Shown here: in pieces, positions 54,276-63,889 of the stretch
Layout: the number at the start of each line of letters is the position of its first letter
How positions within the stretch are numbered: the stretch's first letter is position 1
Assembly (NCBI GenBank): GCA_023391815.1
Contig: JAEWAF010000095.1
Location: 23,978-87,977 of the forward strand
Source: Pseudomonadota bacterium
GTDB lineage: Bacteria > Pseudomonadota > Gammaproteobacteria > Steroidobacterales > Steroidobacteraceae
Direction: 5' to 3'
Length of the DNA stretch: 64,000 nucleotides
Program-made: the position numbers and the translations under genes
Notes under the pieces: generated by a model
What the model saw: the letters and a program-made list of their open reading frames with translations, nothing else
The model's database searches: none
What the model was told of the DNA's origin: nothing

Positions 54276-54866
54276 TTACATGTTCGGCCGGCCGGGGTAC
54301 TGACGCATCAGCTCGGTCACGACGCCGTTGATGGCGACCTTGGGGTTCTGCAGTTCTTCCTCGCTGACGCGGCCTTCGGCCACACCTTCCCAGACCAACT
54401 GCTTCTTCTCGGCATCGACGATGTCGATGTTCAGGGTACCGACCTTATAGGTGACGGTGCGATCTTCGTCATACAGCGGCCAGGCGTTGTACAAGCCGTA
54501 GCGATAGCCGTAATACCCATAGCCCACCGACGCGCGTGCATCCGGACGAATCTCGGTGCGCTCGCGAGTGTTCATGTAGAAGTTCACCAGCAGATCTGGA
54601 TGCTCGGCGCTGTATTTATAACCACGCGCTTCCATCTGCGCCGACATCGCGCTCTTCAGGTAGCTGGTGACCAGCGTCGAATAACCGCCGCGATCGGTGC
54701 CGGTTTCTTTCGGGAATCCATAAGTGCGATAGACGGAAAAGTCCGCGGACCGGTCGTAATCGATACGGGTTTTGGGGCCGCTGGTGGTGGCGCAGCCGGC
54801 CGCGAACAGGGCCGCCGTCAGCACGCACGCCGCGGCAACCCGTGAAATATATGGTTTGAAGGACAT
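54276..54866 (-). CDS. DUF4136 lipoprotein
   Basis: A 196-residue predicted lipoprotein: signal VAAACVLTAALFAAGCA with lipobox Cys near residue 25, then the DUF4136 pattern: IDYDRSADFSVYRTYGF at the start, HPDLLVNFYMNTRER, a Tyr/Gly-rich loop (GYGYYGYRYG), and TLNIDIVDAEKKQLVWEGVAEG. These proteins are widespread in gammaproteobacterial envelopes with unknown role. GAGG lies 9 nt before ATG 54866. The 120-base upstream gap shows no other feature. Confidence 0.82.
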   Translation of the reverse strand: MSFKPYISRVAAACVLTAALFAAGCATTSGPKTRIDYDRSADFSVYRTYGFPKETGTDRGGYSTLVTSYLKSAMSAQMEARGYKYSAEHPDLLVNFYMNTRERTEIRPDARASVGYGYYGYRYGLYNAWPLYDEDRTVTYKVGTLNIDIVDAEKKQLVWEGVAEGRVSEEELQNPKVAINGVVTELMRQYPGRPNM

Positions 54867-55007
54867 GCTGGAGTACCTCGTCCGCATCAGCTTACTTGTT
54901 TAGTCGAATCGTCCCTGCACGAGTTCCGACGCGACGTGTTACCAAATGTTCATCCTGCCGCCCTATATGGCGCCTGAACCGGCACTCACAAGTCGCCGGC
55001 CGCCTTG

Positions 55008-55550
55008 TCAAAAGGCCAGGGAGCCCTGGCCGCGCTCCAGGTCCAGCAGAATTCGCTTGCGCCACAAGCCGCCGCCGTAGCCGCCGTCGCCGCCATCGGC
55101 GTTGATGACTCGGTGGCAGGGAATGACGATGGCGATGGGATTGGCGCCATTGGCATAGCCGACCGCACGCGTCGCTAGCGCATCACCGATGCGCACCGCC
55201 AACTGCAAATATGACCAGGTCTCGCCATAGGGAATCTCGCAAAGGGCCGCCCACACTCGCTCCTGGAACGGTGTGCCGATAGCACTCAGCGGCAGAGTGA
55301 AGTCCCGCCGTCGACCCGCGAAATATTCCTCCAGCTGCACTCTCAGCTCGTTCAAGAACCGGTTGCCACGGGTCCGCGGGCTCGCCCCATGCTGCTGTCG
55401 CAACTCCTCGAGCCGCGTTTCCAGTCGGTCGGCGTCGCAGAAGGACAATCCGCAAAGCGCCTGGTCGGTTGCGCACGCAATCAGCGGTCCGACTGGAGAC
55501 TCAAAGCAGTCGACGTATCGCGGTGGCTCGGAAGTGACGGCGGCATTCAC
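55008..55550 (-). CDS. ogt: methylated-DNA--protein cysteine methyltransferase
   Basis: A 180-residue O6-alkylguanine-DNA alkyltransferase that moves alkyl groups from DNA to its own cysteine. IPCHRVINADG holds the acceptor Cys, GTPFQERVWAALCEIPYGETW is the HTH/active-site lead-in (quoted as GTPFQERVW and IPYGETWSY), and NPIAIVIPCHR is conserved. No Ada N-terminal domain is present, so it is Ogt-like and constitutive. The loop usually reading GGLDRKR is GGLWRKR here. Confidence 0.9.
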   Translation of the reverse strand: MNAAVTSEPPRYVDCFESPVGPLIACATDQALCGLSFCDADRLETRLEELRQQHGASPRTRGNRFLNELRVQLEEYFAGRRRDFTLPLSAIGTPFQERVWAALCEIPYGETWSYLQLAVRIGDALATRAVGYANGANPIAIVIPCHRVINADGGDGGYGGGLWRKRILLDLERGQGSLAF

Positions 55551-55580
55551 GGGCGCGCACGTTACACCAGCGATCCCGAC

Positions 55581-56078
55581 TCAACCAGAGCCGTCCTTGT
55601 CCGGCTTGGTGCTGATCCGCTCCTCCAGCTTTTCCACCGCCACCAGGACGATGAGCGCGAACACGGTGCCGATGAGAACGATGAAATAGTAGCCGGCTCC
55701 GCAGGCCAGACCGAGCGCGCCCGCCAGCCACATGTTGGCGCCCGTCGTCAGGCCATGCACGCTGCCGCCGCTGCGGATGATTGCGCCCGCGGCCAGAAAC
55801 GCGACGCCGGCGGTCACCGCGTCGATGATACGAACCGGATCGGCCGTCTTGGTGCCCTCGCCGGTGGCGAACTGCAGGTGGATCTCGAACGCAATCAAAG
55901 TGAACAAAGCCGCCGCCAGCGAGATCAAAATATGCGTGCGCAGACCGGCCGGCTTTTTACGCAACTCGCGATCCAACCCGATCAAGGTGCCGACCACCAC
56001 GGCGGCCAACACGCGCAGCGTGGCCTCGAGTGGCGGCAGCATCGTGTGGTGACCGCCCAATGCGACAAACAGGTCCAT
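55581..56078 (-). CDS. MgtC/SapB-family membrane protein
   Basis: A ~165-residue protein of about four to five helices. LIGLDRELRKKPAGLRTHIL is the family hallmark after helix 1, followed by DAVTAGVAFLAAGAIIRSGG and GLTTGANMWLAGALGLACG. It lacks the soluble ACT-like C-terminal domain of virulence-type MgtC, so it is the short SapB-like form. The family affects magnesium homeostasis or ATP synthase, with no proven transport. ATG 56078 is chosen; ATG 56042 is an alternative. Confidence 0.82.
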   Translation of the reverse strand: MDLFVALGGHHTMLPPLEATLRVLAAVVVGTLIGLDRELRKKPAGLRTHILISLAAALFTLIAFEIHLQFATGEGTKTADPVRIIDAVTAGVAFLAAGAIIRSGGSVHGLTTGANMWLAGALGLACGAGYYFIVLIGTVFALIVLVAVEKLEERISTKPDKDGSG

Positions 56079-56179
56079 CCGCCCGGAACGTTGCGCCCGG
56101 CCGTAGGGTTCCTCTGATGCACTGTGCTGAAGTCGCTCCCGCAATGGCCAGGCGCGGCATTTGCCATTAATCTGACAGC

Positions 56180-58168
56180 ATGAATCGTTTCCGGCTGATG
56201 AAAACCTCGTTGCTCGCGTTGACCGCGCTGTCGCTGACTGGCGGCATGGCGCTCGCCGCCAAGGACCCGTTCAAGCACACGCGGGACGATTTCAAAGACG
56301 CGTATGCCGAGGCGAGCGCGCAACCGACCGATGAGAAGAAGGACAGCGAGGCGCTGCGCCGATATCCCTTGTATCCGTACTTGCAGGCAGCGCGCATCAA
56401 ACGAGCACTGACGGAAGCAACCGGCGACTTCGGCCCCGCCGATCTGAGCGCCGAGACATTCATTTCCCACCATGAACGCGAGCCCGTCGGCCGTGACGTG
56501 CGTGGCGCGTGGTTGGCGAGTCTCGCGGCTCGTCAGCAGTGGCAACCTTTCCTCAAGCACTACAAAGACGAGTCGGCGAGCGATTCGCTGCGCTGTCAAA
56601 GCTTCACTGCTCGTATCGCCCTGGGACAAACGCAGGACTTGTCGCTCGACATCGCGCGCCAGTGGCTCACGCCGGTCAGCCTGCCGGATTGCGAGCAGGC
56701 GTTTGCATGGATGCGCGCTCAAAACGCACTGACCCCCGAACTGATCGAGCAACGCGTGCGTCGCGCGCTCGAAAATAACAATCCGAGCTTCGCTAAACAG
56801 ATCGCCGCGGGCCTGCCGTCCGACCGGGCCGCACCGCTGCTGCGTTGGGCAGCATTACTGGAAAATCCGCAAAAGCAGATCGACGCGCTCATTGCCTCGC
56901 CCGCGCTGGCGATCGAGCCCAAAGCGCAGCTCGCCGGCTGGACTCGGCTGGCTCGTATCGACCGCGACGGCGCGATGCGTCGTTACGAGAATTTTGTTCG
57001 CGCTCGCAAGCTCACGGAAGAAACCGCGAGCCCGTACGCGTTGGCCCTGGCGCTCAGCCTGTCGTGGGACCGCCGGCCCGAAGCACTCGACTACTTCAAG
57101 CGCGTGCAGCTGAAAGATTTCGATGACTCGGCTCGCGAGTGGCAGGCGCGCGCCGCCCTGTGGGCCGGCGATTGGAAGCTGATCACCAACCTCATCGCCG
57201 CCATGCCGGATCAGCAGCGCTCACTCGCACGCTGGCGTTATTGGTCGGCACGCGCGGCTGAGAAGACCGGCGATCCGGAGCTCGCGCGTCACCTCTATGA
57301 ATCAGTGCTGATCGACGACAACTTCTATTCCATCATGGCCGGTGCACGACTCGATCGCCCGGTCGCTCCGCATCCCGAAAAGCTGGTGCTGGATCAGGCG
57401 CAAGTCGCGCGCATGGAGGAGCTGCCACCGATGGTGCGCGCGCGTGAGCTGTTGATGAGCGACATGCGCAATCAAGCGGGCACCGAATGGGCCTTCGGCT
57501 TCGACCAACTGATGCCATCGGCCCGCCTGCAGGCCATTCATCTCGCCGCGCGCTGGGGCTGGTACGACCAGGCCATCGCCACGGCGAGCCAGCAAAAAGT
57601 ATTCAACGATTACGAGCTGCTGTATCCGCAGCCTTACGACGCGGAAGTCTTGTCCGCCGCGAAACTGACGGGCCTCTCGCCGCAACTCATCTATAGCGTA
57701 ATGCGGCAGGAAAGTTTGTTTCGGCGAGATGCGCAGTCGTCGGCCGGTGCGCGTGGCCTGCTACAAATGTTGCCGGAGACCGCGCGACGCACGGCCAGCA
57801 AATGGAACAAGCCCCGCCCCTCGCCCGACGATCTGTTCAACCCGGTGATCAACGTGCCGCTGGGCGCGGCCAATCTGCGGGGCCTGGTGGATCGTTTCGG
57901 CGGCCAAACCGTCGTCGCGCTGGCGGGTTACAACGCCGGGCCGAACGCGGCCGCACGCTGGATGCCGTCGGAATCCATCGATCCCGACATCTGGATCGAA
58001 AACATCCCCTATAACGAGACCCGCAACTACGTGCAGCGCATCCTGTGGCACAACGTGGTGTTCTCGTGGCTCAAGACCGGCGAACCGCAAAAGGTCGATG
58101 CGTGGCTGGTCCGGATCGCGCCCGTGAACGATGCGGCGATGCTCGGCCTGGCCGAAGACGGCAGCTGA
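56180..58168 (+). CDS. slt: soluble lytic murein transglycosylase
   Basis: A 662-residue periplasmic Slt70-like enzyme cleaving peptidoglycan glycan strands to 1,6-anhydroMurNAc ends. Signal peptide: residues 1-27 (LLALTALSLTGGMALAA). A long alpha-superhelical U/L domain (~30-480) precedes the lysozyme-like domain: YSVMRQESLFRRDAQSSAG with the catalytic Glu, GLLQMLPETAR, LAGYNAGPNAA and ETRNYVQRIL. It ends 4 bases before the convergent permease stop. The gene start is divergent from the mgtC-like gene, with ~100 bases between. Confidence 0.9.
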   Translation: MNRFRLMKTSLLALTALSLTGGMALAAKDPFKHTRDDFKDAYAEASAQPTDEKKDSEALRRYPLYPYLQAARIKRALTEATGDFGPADLSAETFISHHEREPVGRDVRGAWLASLAARQQWQPFLKHYKDESASDSLRCQSFTARIALGQTQDLSLDIARQWLTPVSLPDCEQAFAWMRAQNALTPELIEQRVRRALENNNPSFAKQIAAGLPSDRAAPLLRWAALLENPQKQIDALIASPALAIEPKAQLAGWTRLARIDRDGAMRRYENFVRARKLTEETASPYALALALSLSWDRRPEALDYFKRVQLKDFDDSAREWQARAALWAGDWKLITNLIAAMPDQQRSLARWRYWSARAAEKTGDPELARHLYESVLIDDNFYSIMAGARLDRPVAPHPEKLVLDQAQVARMEELPPMVRARELLMSDMRNQAGTEWAFGFDQLMPSARLQAIHLAARWGWYDQAIATASQQKVFNDYELLYPQPYDAEVLSAAKLTGLSPQLIYSVMRQESLFRRDAQSSAGARGLLQMLPETARRTASKWNKPRPSPDDLFNPVINVPLGAANLRGLVDRFGGQTVVALAGYNAGPNAAARWMPSESIDPDIWIENIPYNETRNYVQRILWHNVVFSWLKTGEPQKVDAWLVRIAPVNDAAMLGLAEDGS

Positions 58169-58172
58169 TCGA

Positions 58173-59942
58173 CTAAGCGTGGGCTGACAACTGCCGCGGC
58201 TCGCTCGCGGGTTCCGGCGTCACCGGTAACAGGCGATCGATTGCGCCCACCGCTTCCTTCGCGTTGAGCACCAGGCTGTCCGCACCCGCTTCGCGGAAGC
58301 GCTCGATAGAACGCGGAGCTTCGGCGTCCTCGAGCTGCGGGCGCAATACCACGATTCGTGTGTCGGGCAGTTCGCTTCTAATGCGACGACAGTAGTTGCG
58401 CAGCTCGGATCCGCGCGCCGAGCCGGCGGCGGCAATACAAATCATCGCGGGTGCCTGACGAATGGCGGCACGCAACGCTTCTTCCGCGGTTAGCGCCGGC
58501 GACATCGACGTGATCCGTTGCCGTCCATAAGCCGTCCGTAACATCTCCAGCACCAACTCGTCGGCCGGCGCGCGCACCGTCAAGCCGATGATGCTTGTCG
58601 TCGGCATGCCCTCCGCCGTGCTCGGCAGCTGCTGTATGGTCTCGGCGACGACATCGAGAACGAACTCGGCATCGTCGTCGCTGATTTCGTTCTGCTCGCG
58701 ATGATTCAGGACCAGCGTCACCGTAGGAATGAGGACCTGATCGATGACCGCGACCGCGCCGGTCTCCTGGAGCATGCGATTGACCACGACGCCGGCCTCG
58801 TCCTCATCACGCGCCAGCAATCGCTGGTAGAAGCGAACATGCGGTTGTAGCGCCGGCTCATCCGCGAAGATGATCGCGAGGAAACGCAGCGACCGAACGT
58901 GACGTCCGAGCACAGCGAAACATACGGTGAGCGGCGTCGCCAGCAGCAGCCCTACCGGCCCCCAGACCCAGATCCAGAACAGCGCCGAGATCAGTAACGC
59001 GAACGACGAAACACCGGTGCGATAGCCGAACACCACCGGCTCGACGAAATACGCGGTCACCAGATCGAGGCCGAGGAACAGCGCCAGTGTCTGCAATGTT
59101 TCGGTCCAGCCGGGAAACGTCGCGAACGCCAGCGCTGCCGGCATCAACGCGGACAACACCGTGCCCACGTAAGGCACGAAGCGCAGCAGCGCCGTGATGC
59201 CGCCCCACAAGGCCGCGTAGGGAACACCGATCCAGTACAGCCCCGCGCCCACCAGCAGGCCGAACGCCAGATTGATCAGCGTCTGCCACACCAGGAACTG
59301 GCTGACCCGGTACGCTGCTTCGTTCATGAGCCGCGTCGTCATGGTCACATTCCCCGAGCCGATCAATCGTATGAACCGATCGCGCAGGTCCTCGCGTTGC
59401 CCGAGCAGAAACGCCACCAACACGATCACGATGAATGCGCTGGCCAACGGTTCGAACACCGCGGCGAATCCTTCACGCAATCGTTGCGGCGGCGATGGTT
59501 TTGGCGGCACGACCCGCACCGGCTGGGCTTTGCGTTGATCCGGATCGTTGTAGAACTGATCGGTGACTCGATCCAGTGTGCGCGTGAACTGCTGAATGGC
59601 CGCATCGTTGCCCAGGCGCAGCTGGCTGACCTTGCGACGCATGGAGGTGGTGTACTGGCTGATCTCGCCGGACAGCTGCGCGAACTGGTCGTACACGACG
59701 TAGCCCATGCCGCCGACCGCGCCCAACGCCAGCACCATAGTCAGCGCCACGCCGGCGAAACGGGGCAGATGCATTCGATCGAACTGGCGGACCAGCGGCG
59801 TGAGCACGAAGGCGAGCACGATGCCGAGTGCCATCGGCAACAACACTTGCTTGCCCGTGTAGAGAATGCCAACCACCAGCACGAGCGTGAGCAGAGTGAC
59901 CCACGGTCCGTTCAATCGTGCGGGTAAAGGATTCTGCGGCAC
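58173..59942 (-). CDS. AI-2E-family permease with C-terminal soluble domain
   Basis: A 589-residue protein. Residues 1-355 are the AI-2E/PerM-type transporter: paired N-terminal helices, a periplasmic coiled stretch, and FLLGQREDLRDRFIRL, FGLLVGAGLYWIGVPYA and LRFVPYVGTVLSALMP. The remaining ~230 residues are a cytosolic addition with an alpha/beta pattern: AVIDQVLIPTVTLVLNHREQ, TSIIGLTVRAPADELVLEML, ICIAAAGSARGSELR and TRIVVLRP, which resembles a B12-binding or receiver-type Rossmann fold without clear ligand residues. Starts with GTG. Transport substrate unknown. Confidence 0.8.
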   Translation of the reverse strand: MPQNPLPARLNGPWVTLLTLVLVVGILYTGKQVLLPMALGIVLAFVLTPLVRQFDRMHLPRFAGVALTMVLALGAVGGMGYVVYDQFAQLSGEISQYTTSMRRKVSQLRLGNDAAIQQFTRTLDRVTDQFYNDPDQRKAQPVRVVPPKPSPPQRLREGFAAVFEPLASAFIVIVLVAFLLGQREDLRDRFIRLIGSGNVTMTTRLMNEAAYRVSQFLVWQTLINLAFGLLVGAGLYWIGVPYAALWGGITALLRFVPYVGTVLSALMPAALAFATFPGWTETLQTLALFLGLDLVTAYFVEPVVFGYRTGVSSFALLISALFWIWVWGPVGLLLATPLTVCFAVLGRHVRSLRFLAIIFADEPALQPHVRFYQRLLARDEDEAGVVVNRMLQETGAVAVIDQVLIPTVTLVLNHREQNEISDDDAEFVLDVVAETIQQLPSTAEGMPTTSIIGLTVRAPADELVLEMLRTAYGRQRITSMSPALTAEEALRAAIRQAPAMICIAAAGSARGSELRNYCRRIRSELPDTRIVVLRPQLEDAEAPRSIERFREAGADSLVLNAKEAVGAIDRLLPVTPEPASEPRQLSAHA

Positions 59943-60021
59943 CTGAAATCAGCCCCTGCGCCGGGGGACGCTTGTTTGATGGACGACGTTGCAGAAACTC
60001 CGCGCCGAAGGCGCCGGTTCC

Positions 60022-62697
60022 TCACTTCTCGTCGGCGGGAGGCCGCGAGGAACGAGCGCCGCGCGAAGAGGATGCTCGCAAAGTACGTAAGCGCGTCGTA
60101 TTCGAATCGCTTTCCAGCGCCGGCGAGGGCGCGCCGATCATCAATTGCTCCAGATGCGTGCGGGCCTGATCGATGAACACCGGCACGGTCGCCGCGTTGA
60201 TGGGCCGAGATACCAGATAGCCCTGGATCTGTACGCCGCGGTCGTTCAGCAGAACGCCCAACTGCGAGGGCCGCTCGACTCCCTCGGCCGTGACCTGCAG
60301 CCCCAGGCTGTGACACAGCCCGATGATGGAACGCACGATGGCCGGCGATCGGCCGCCCGCGTCGACCGTGGTCACCAGGCTGCGATCGATTTTGACCCGC
60401 GTGAGCGGCAATCGCTCGAGCGACGTGAGCGAAGAATAACCCGTGCCGAAATCGTCCAGCGCGATGCTGATGCCCAGTTCACGCAGCCGCTTCAACGCCG
60501 CGATGGTGTTCGCGCCGGTCTGCAGGACATTCTCGGTCAGCTCGATTTCCAGGCACTGCGCCGGCAGCTGATATTGCTTGAGCAGCGATTGCAGACGAGT
60601 GACGAAGCTGGCGCTCATCAGCTGCTGAGAGGAAATATTCACGGCGACGCGCGCTTTCGGCCAGGGACCGTTGTGCCACACCGCCGCGGTCTGGATCGCA
60701 GTCCGCAGCGCCCAGTCGCTGATATCGGCGATCAGGCCCGTCTGCTCGGCGACGGCGAAGAAATCGGCCGGCGACACCACGTTGCCGTCCGGCTGCCGCC
60801 AGCGCAGCAGCGCCTCGACGGTGTGCGTCTCCAATGTTTCGAAACACACTTCGGGCTGATACAGCAGTTCGAACTCGCCCTGCTCCACCGCCCGTCGCAA
60901 CGACTGCTCGACCTTGAAGCGCGACGCCGCCGCCTCAAGCAGCTGTGGCGCGTACAAGCTCCAGCAACTGCGACCCGACTCCTTGGCGCGGAACAACGCC
61001 GAATCGGCCGCTCGTAGTAAGGCATGAGAGTCGGACGCGTGATCCGGAAAGACGCACGCGCCGACGCTGACGCTGATCCTTAGCTCGCGACCGTGCACGC
61101 TCAAGCTGCGCTGGAATTCCTCCAGCACCGAGCGGCTCAGCCTCTCGACATCCCCCAGCTGACTTACTTCTTCGCAAACAACCGTGAATTCATCGCCACC
61201 GAGGCGCGCGCTGAACGAGCGCGAGAACAGACTGTTCATGCGCAACCGTTCGCTCACCGCCTGCAGCACGCGGTCGCCGAACGCGTGCCCCATGCTGTCG
61301 TTGATGGTCTTGAAGTTATCCAGATCGATGAACAGCAGCGCGAGGCGGCCGTTACGCAGGCGCGCTCTATCGAGCGCCTCATCGAGATGCGCCAGCAGAT
61401 GGCGGCGATTCGGCAGATCCGTCAACGGATCGTGATGCGCGAGATGATTCAACTCGCGCGTGCGCTCGTCGACCCGCGCTTCCAGTTCCAGCTGATGCAC
61501 GCGAACGGCGTTCTGCGCCTGCTGAAGTTGCTCGGCCATCTCGTTGAACGCCTCGGCCAGCGTATCGAGCTCGCGAACGCCACCCCGGACCACGCGAGTT
61601 CGCACCGCGCCTCCGGCCAGGCGGCGCGTCGCTTCGGTCAATCGACGCACCGGCGCCGTCACGCCCGTCACGGTCGCGATTGCGATGCCGATCAATAACA
61701 ACATGGCGACGGCACTCGCCCAACCGAGCTGACGATCGGCGCGATCCGAAGCCTGCACGGCGAGTCGATCCGCATCCGCCAGTGCACGTCGCGCCGGCTC
61801 GACCAATTGATCGACGACCATGCCGGAAATCTCGGCGGCACGATCACGGAACAGCACGGACTGCTCGTTGAATGTCTCGATGCTTTCGAAAGCGGCGCGT
61901 CGGCCGGCCACCACGCTGTTGAACCTGGCCTTGACCTGATCGAGCCAGGGCTGACCATGCAGCTTCGCCAGCTCCGCCGAGTGCTGCTGCAACCGGCTGC
62001 GAAACGCATTTTCACTGGCAATGATGAATTGCGATGCACGGGGCGAAGACATGCTCGCGGCGGCACTGACTTGCTCACGAACGCCGGACAGCGTGCGCGA
62101 GAGATCCATCAATTTCTCGCTCGCGAACACCGCGCCAGCGAACCGAACCGCATTCGCCTGCGGGGCGTTGAGGCTCGTTTCCAACGCATCGAAGCGCGTC
62201 CAATAGTCGCGCATGCGCGAACGACGCGTCACACTGCTGCGTAACAGGTCATCGCCCGCCTTGACGAAGTCATTGAGCTGTCCGCTGAACGCGGAAGTGG
62301 GCGTGTCGAGCTCGGAGAATCGCGAAGCGGCCTCGTGGTAGTCGGCGGCCGCTTCGGTCATGCGCTGGGCAGCCGCTTTGACCGGCTGTAACGCGATCGT
62401 GCTGGTCTCGCTCTGATCGAGCACTGCGCGCTCGTACATGGACACGGCGGCAGCGAGCGATTCGGTGGCGCGGACCAACGGCTCGTGTTGAACCAGCAGC
62501 TCGCGGACCTTTTCTCGTGCTTCGCGGGCGCTCTGTTGCGTGGAAATGTTGGCGACGATGACTGTGAGCGCGACCGCCGCGAAACCGATGACGACGCGCA
62601 GGGCCATGCCCGGCCGCCATCGCCCCGGACGCGGCTCGCTGACTGGACGCGATATTCCTTCGCCAGAGTCGATCCCGTTGTTTCGGGGCAGCTCCAT
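60022..62697 (-). CDS. membrane GGDEF-EAL cyclic-di-GMP enzyme with HAMP
   Basis: An 891-residue sensor. One helix near residue 35, a periplasmic helical sensor domain (~50-320), a second helix (~325-345), a HAMP domain with PVRRLTEATRRLAGGAVRTR, then GGDEF (~430-585) and EAL (~610-860). GGDEF is intact (RLGGDEFTVV) and the EAL motif reads TVEALLRWRQ, with AVNISSQQ, LTENVLQTG, ALDDFGTGYSSL, VKIDRSLV and EGVERPSQ, so all metal and catalytic positions seem kept. Both synthesis and breakdown of c-di-GMP are possible. The signal sensed is unknown. The C-terminal 35 residues are Ser/Arg-rich. Confidence 0.88.
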   Translation of the reverse strand: MELPRNNGIDSGEGISRPVSEPRPGRWRPGMALRVVIGFAAVALTVIVANISTQQSAREAREKVRELLVQHEPLVRATESLAAAVSMYERAVLDQSETSTIALQPVKAAAQRMTEAAADYHEAASRFSELDTPTSAFSGQLNDFVKAGDDLLRSSVTRRSRMRDYWTRFDALETSLNAPQANAVRFAGAVFASEKLMDLSRTLSGVREQVSAAASMSSPRASQFIIASENAFRSRLQQHSAELAKLHGQPWLDQVKARFNSVVAGRRAAFESIETFNEQSVLFRDRAAEISGMVVDQLVEPARRALADADRLAVQASDRADRQLGWASAVAMLLLIGIAIATVTGVTAPVRRLTEATRRLAGGAVRTRVVRGGVRELDTLAEAFNEMAEQLQQAQNAVRVHQLELEARVDERTRELNHLAHHDPLTDLPNRRHLLAHLDEALDRARLRNGRLALLFIDLDNFKTINDSMGHAFGDRVLQAVSERLRMNSLFSRSFSARLGGDEFTVVCEEVSQLGDVERLSRSVLEEFQRSLSVHGRELRISVSVGACVFPDHASDSHALLRAADSALFRAKESGRSCWSLYAPQLLEAAASRFKVEQSLRRAVEQGEFELLYQPEVCFETLETHTVEALLRWRQPDGNVVSPADFFAVAEQTGLIADISDWALRTAIQTAAVWHNGPWPKARVAVNISSQQLMSASFVTRLQSLLKQYQLPAQCLEIELTENVLQTGANTIAALKRLRELGISIALDDFGTGYSSLTSLERLPLTRVKIDRSLVTTVDAGGRSPAIVRSIIGLCHSLGLQVTAEGVERPSQLGVLLNDRGVQIQGYLVSRPINAATVPVFIDQARTHLEQLMIGAPSPALESDSNTTRLRTLRASSSRGARSSRPPADEK

Positions 62698-62718
62698 CCA
62701 GTGACACTACGTAAGTTA

Positions 62719-62744
62719 AGAGCCGGCAATGTGCCACCGGCTCT
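62719..62744 (-). terminator. possible terminator of aldo/keto reductase gene
   Basis: AGAGCCGG / CCGGCTCT is an 8-bp stem with a 10-base loop, about 100 bases after the aldo/keto reductase stop; on the - strand it is followed by TAACTT only. It also lies just upstream of the GGDEF/EAL gene, so it might instead be a leader hairpin. Confidence 0.3.
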
Positions 62745-62842
62745 CGCTTCGGTCTGTAGGAACGCGTTTGGATTGAGCAGCAAGTCTCGCTTTGTCGGCG
62801 GTCTAAACCGGGGCTCGCTCCGCTGCTGCTGTGTGATTTAAC

Positions 62843-63889
62843 TTATCGGCCACTCACTGGCACCGGCGGTGCGGTGCGTTCAGCAAACTGTCCATTCCAA
62901 TACGGGTAATAGGGATACGGCGGCGTGACTGCGCTGACCGCATCCAGCCGTGCCATCTGCTCCTGCGACAGCCGCCAACCGATCGCGCCCAGGTTCTCGC
63001 GCAGCTGCTTTTCGTCACGCGCGCCGATCAGGATGGTGGCGACGGTCGGTCGTTGTAACAGCCAGTTCAAGGCGATCTGCGGGATGGACTTGCCGGTTTC
63101 GGCAGCAACTTCATCGAGCACCTCCACGATGCGATACAACCGCTCGTCATCCACCGGCGGGCCGATGCTCGCGGTCTCGTGCAGACGGCTCGACTTCGGC
63201 AATGGCTGACCGCGACGGATTCGACCGGTCAATCGTCCCCAGCCGAGCGGGCTCCATACCACCGCGCCGACGCCTTGATCCAGACCGAGGGGCATCAACT
63301 CCCACTCGTAATCGCGACCGAGCAGGGAGTAGTACGCCTGGTTCGCGACGAAGCGCGAGTAACCGTAACGATCCGCGACCGCTTGCGACTTCATCAACTG
63401 CCAGCCCGAGAAGTTGGATGCGCCGATGAACCGAACCTTGCCGGCGCGCACCAGGTCGTCGAGCGTCGACATCACCGACTCGACCGGCGTCATCGCGTCG
63501 AAGTGATGCAGTTGTAACAAGTCGATGTAGTCCGTCCCCAACCGTTGAAGCGCACGATCGGTCGCTCGGATCAGGTGATACTTCGACGCGCCGACCTCGT
63601 TCGCATCCTGACCGGCGCGCAGAGTGAGCTTGGTGGAGATCACGACGCGGTCGCGACGACCTTTGATCGCGGCGCCAAGGATGGACTCGGATGCGCCATC
63701 GGAATACACGTCCGCGGTGTCGAAGAAATTCAGGCCCGCGTCGAGGCTCACGTCGATCAAGCGTCGCGCTTCATCGACATCGGTATTGCCCCAAGCGCTG
63801 AACAGCGGCCCTTTGCCACCGAACGTGCCCGCTCCAAACCCCAGCGCGGAGACTTTGAAACCCGACGCGCCCAACAATCGATATTCCAT
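62843..63889 (-). CDS. aldo/keto reductase
   Basis: A 348-residue NADPH-dependent oxidoreductase of the AKR superfamily. The catalytic tetrad is visible: Asp and Tyr in NFFDTADVYSDG, Lys in VVISTKLTL and His in LLQLHHFD. The cofactor residues sit in GASNFSGWQL, SPLGWGRLTG and ILIGARDEKQL. The longer substrate loop with RIRRGQPLPKSSR suggests the YajO/Tas-like group acting on aldehydes or methylglyoxal. ATG 63889 with GGAG 7 nt upstream is preferred to the frame's extension to 63973. The last 110 bases of the window hold no further feature. Confidence 0.87.
   Translation of the reverse strand: MEYRLLGASGFKVSALGFGAGTFGGKGPLFSAWGNTDVDEARRLIDVSLDAGLNFFDTADVYSDGASESILGAAIKGRRDRVVISTKLTLRAGQDANEVGASKYHLIRATDRALQRLGTDYIDLLQLHHFDAMTPVESVMSTLDDLVRAGKVRFIGASNFSGWQLMKSQAVADRYGYSRFVANQAYYSLLGRDYEWELMPLGLDQGVGAVVWSPLGWGRLTGRIRRGQPLPKSSRLHETASIGPPVDDERLYRIVEVLDEVAAETGKSIPQIALNWLLQRPTVATILIGARDEKQLRENLGAIGWRLSQEQMARLDAVSAVTPPYPYYPYWNGQFAERTAPPVPVSGR

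Noticed and set aside
58173..59942. Autoinducer-2 exporter call for the permease
   Set aside because: The AI-2E family name comes from one member; most members transport other things or are uncharacterised, so no substrate was assigned.
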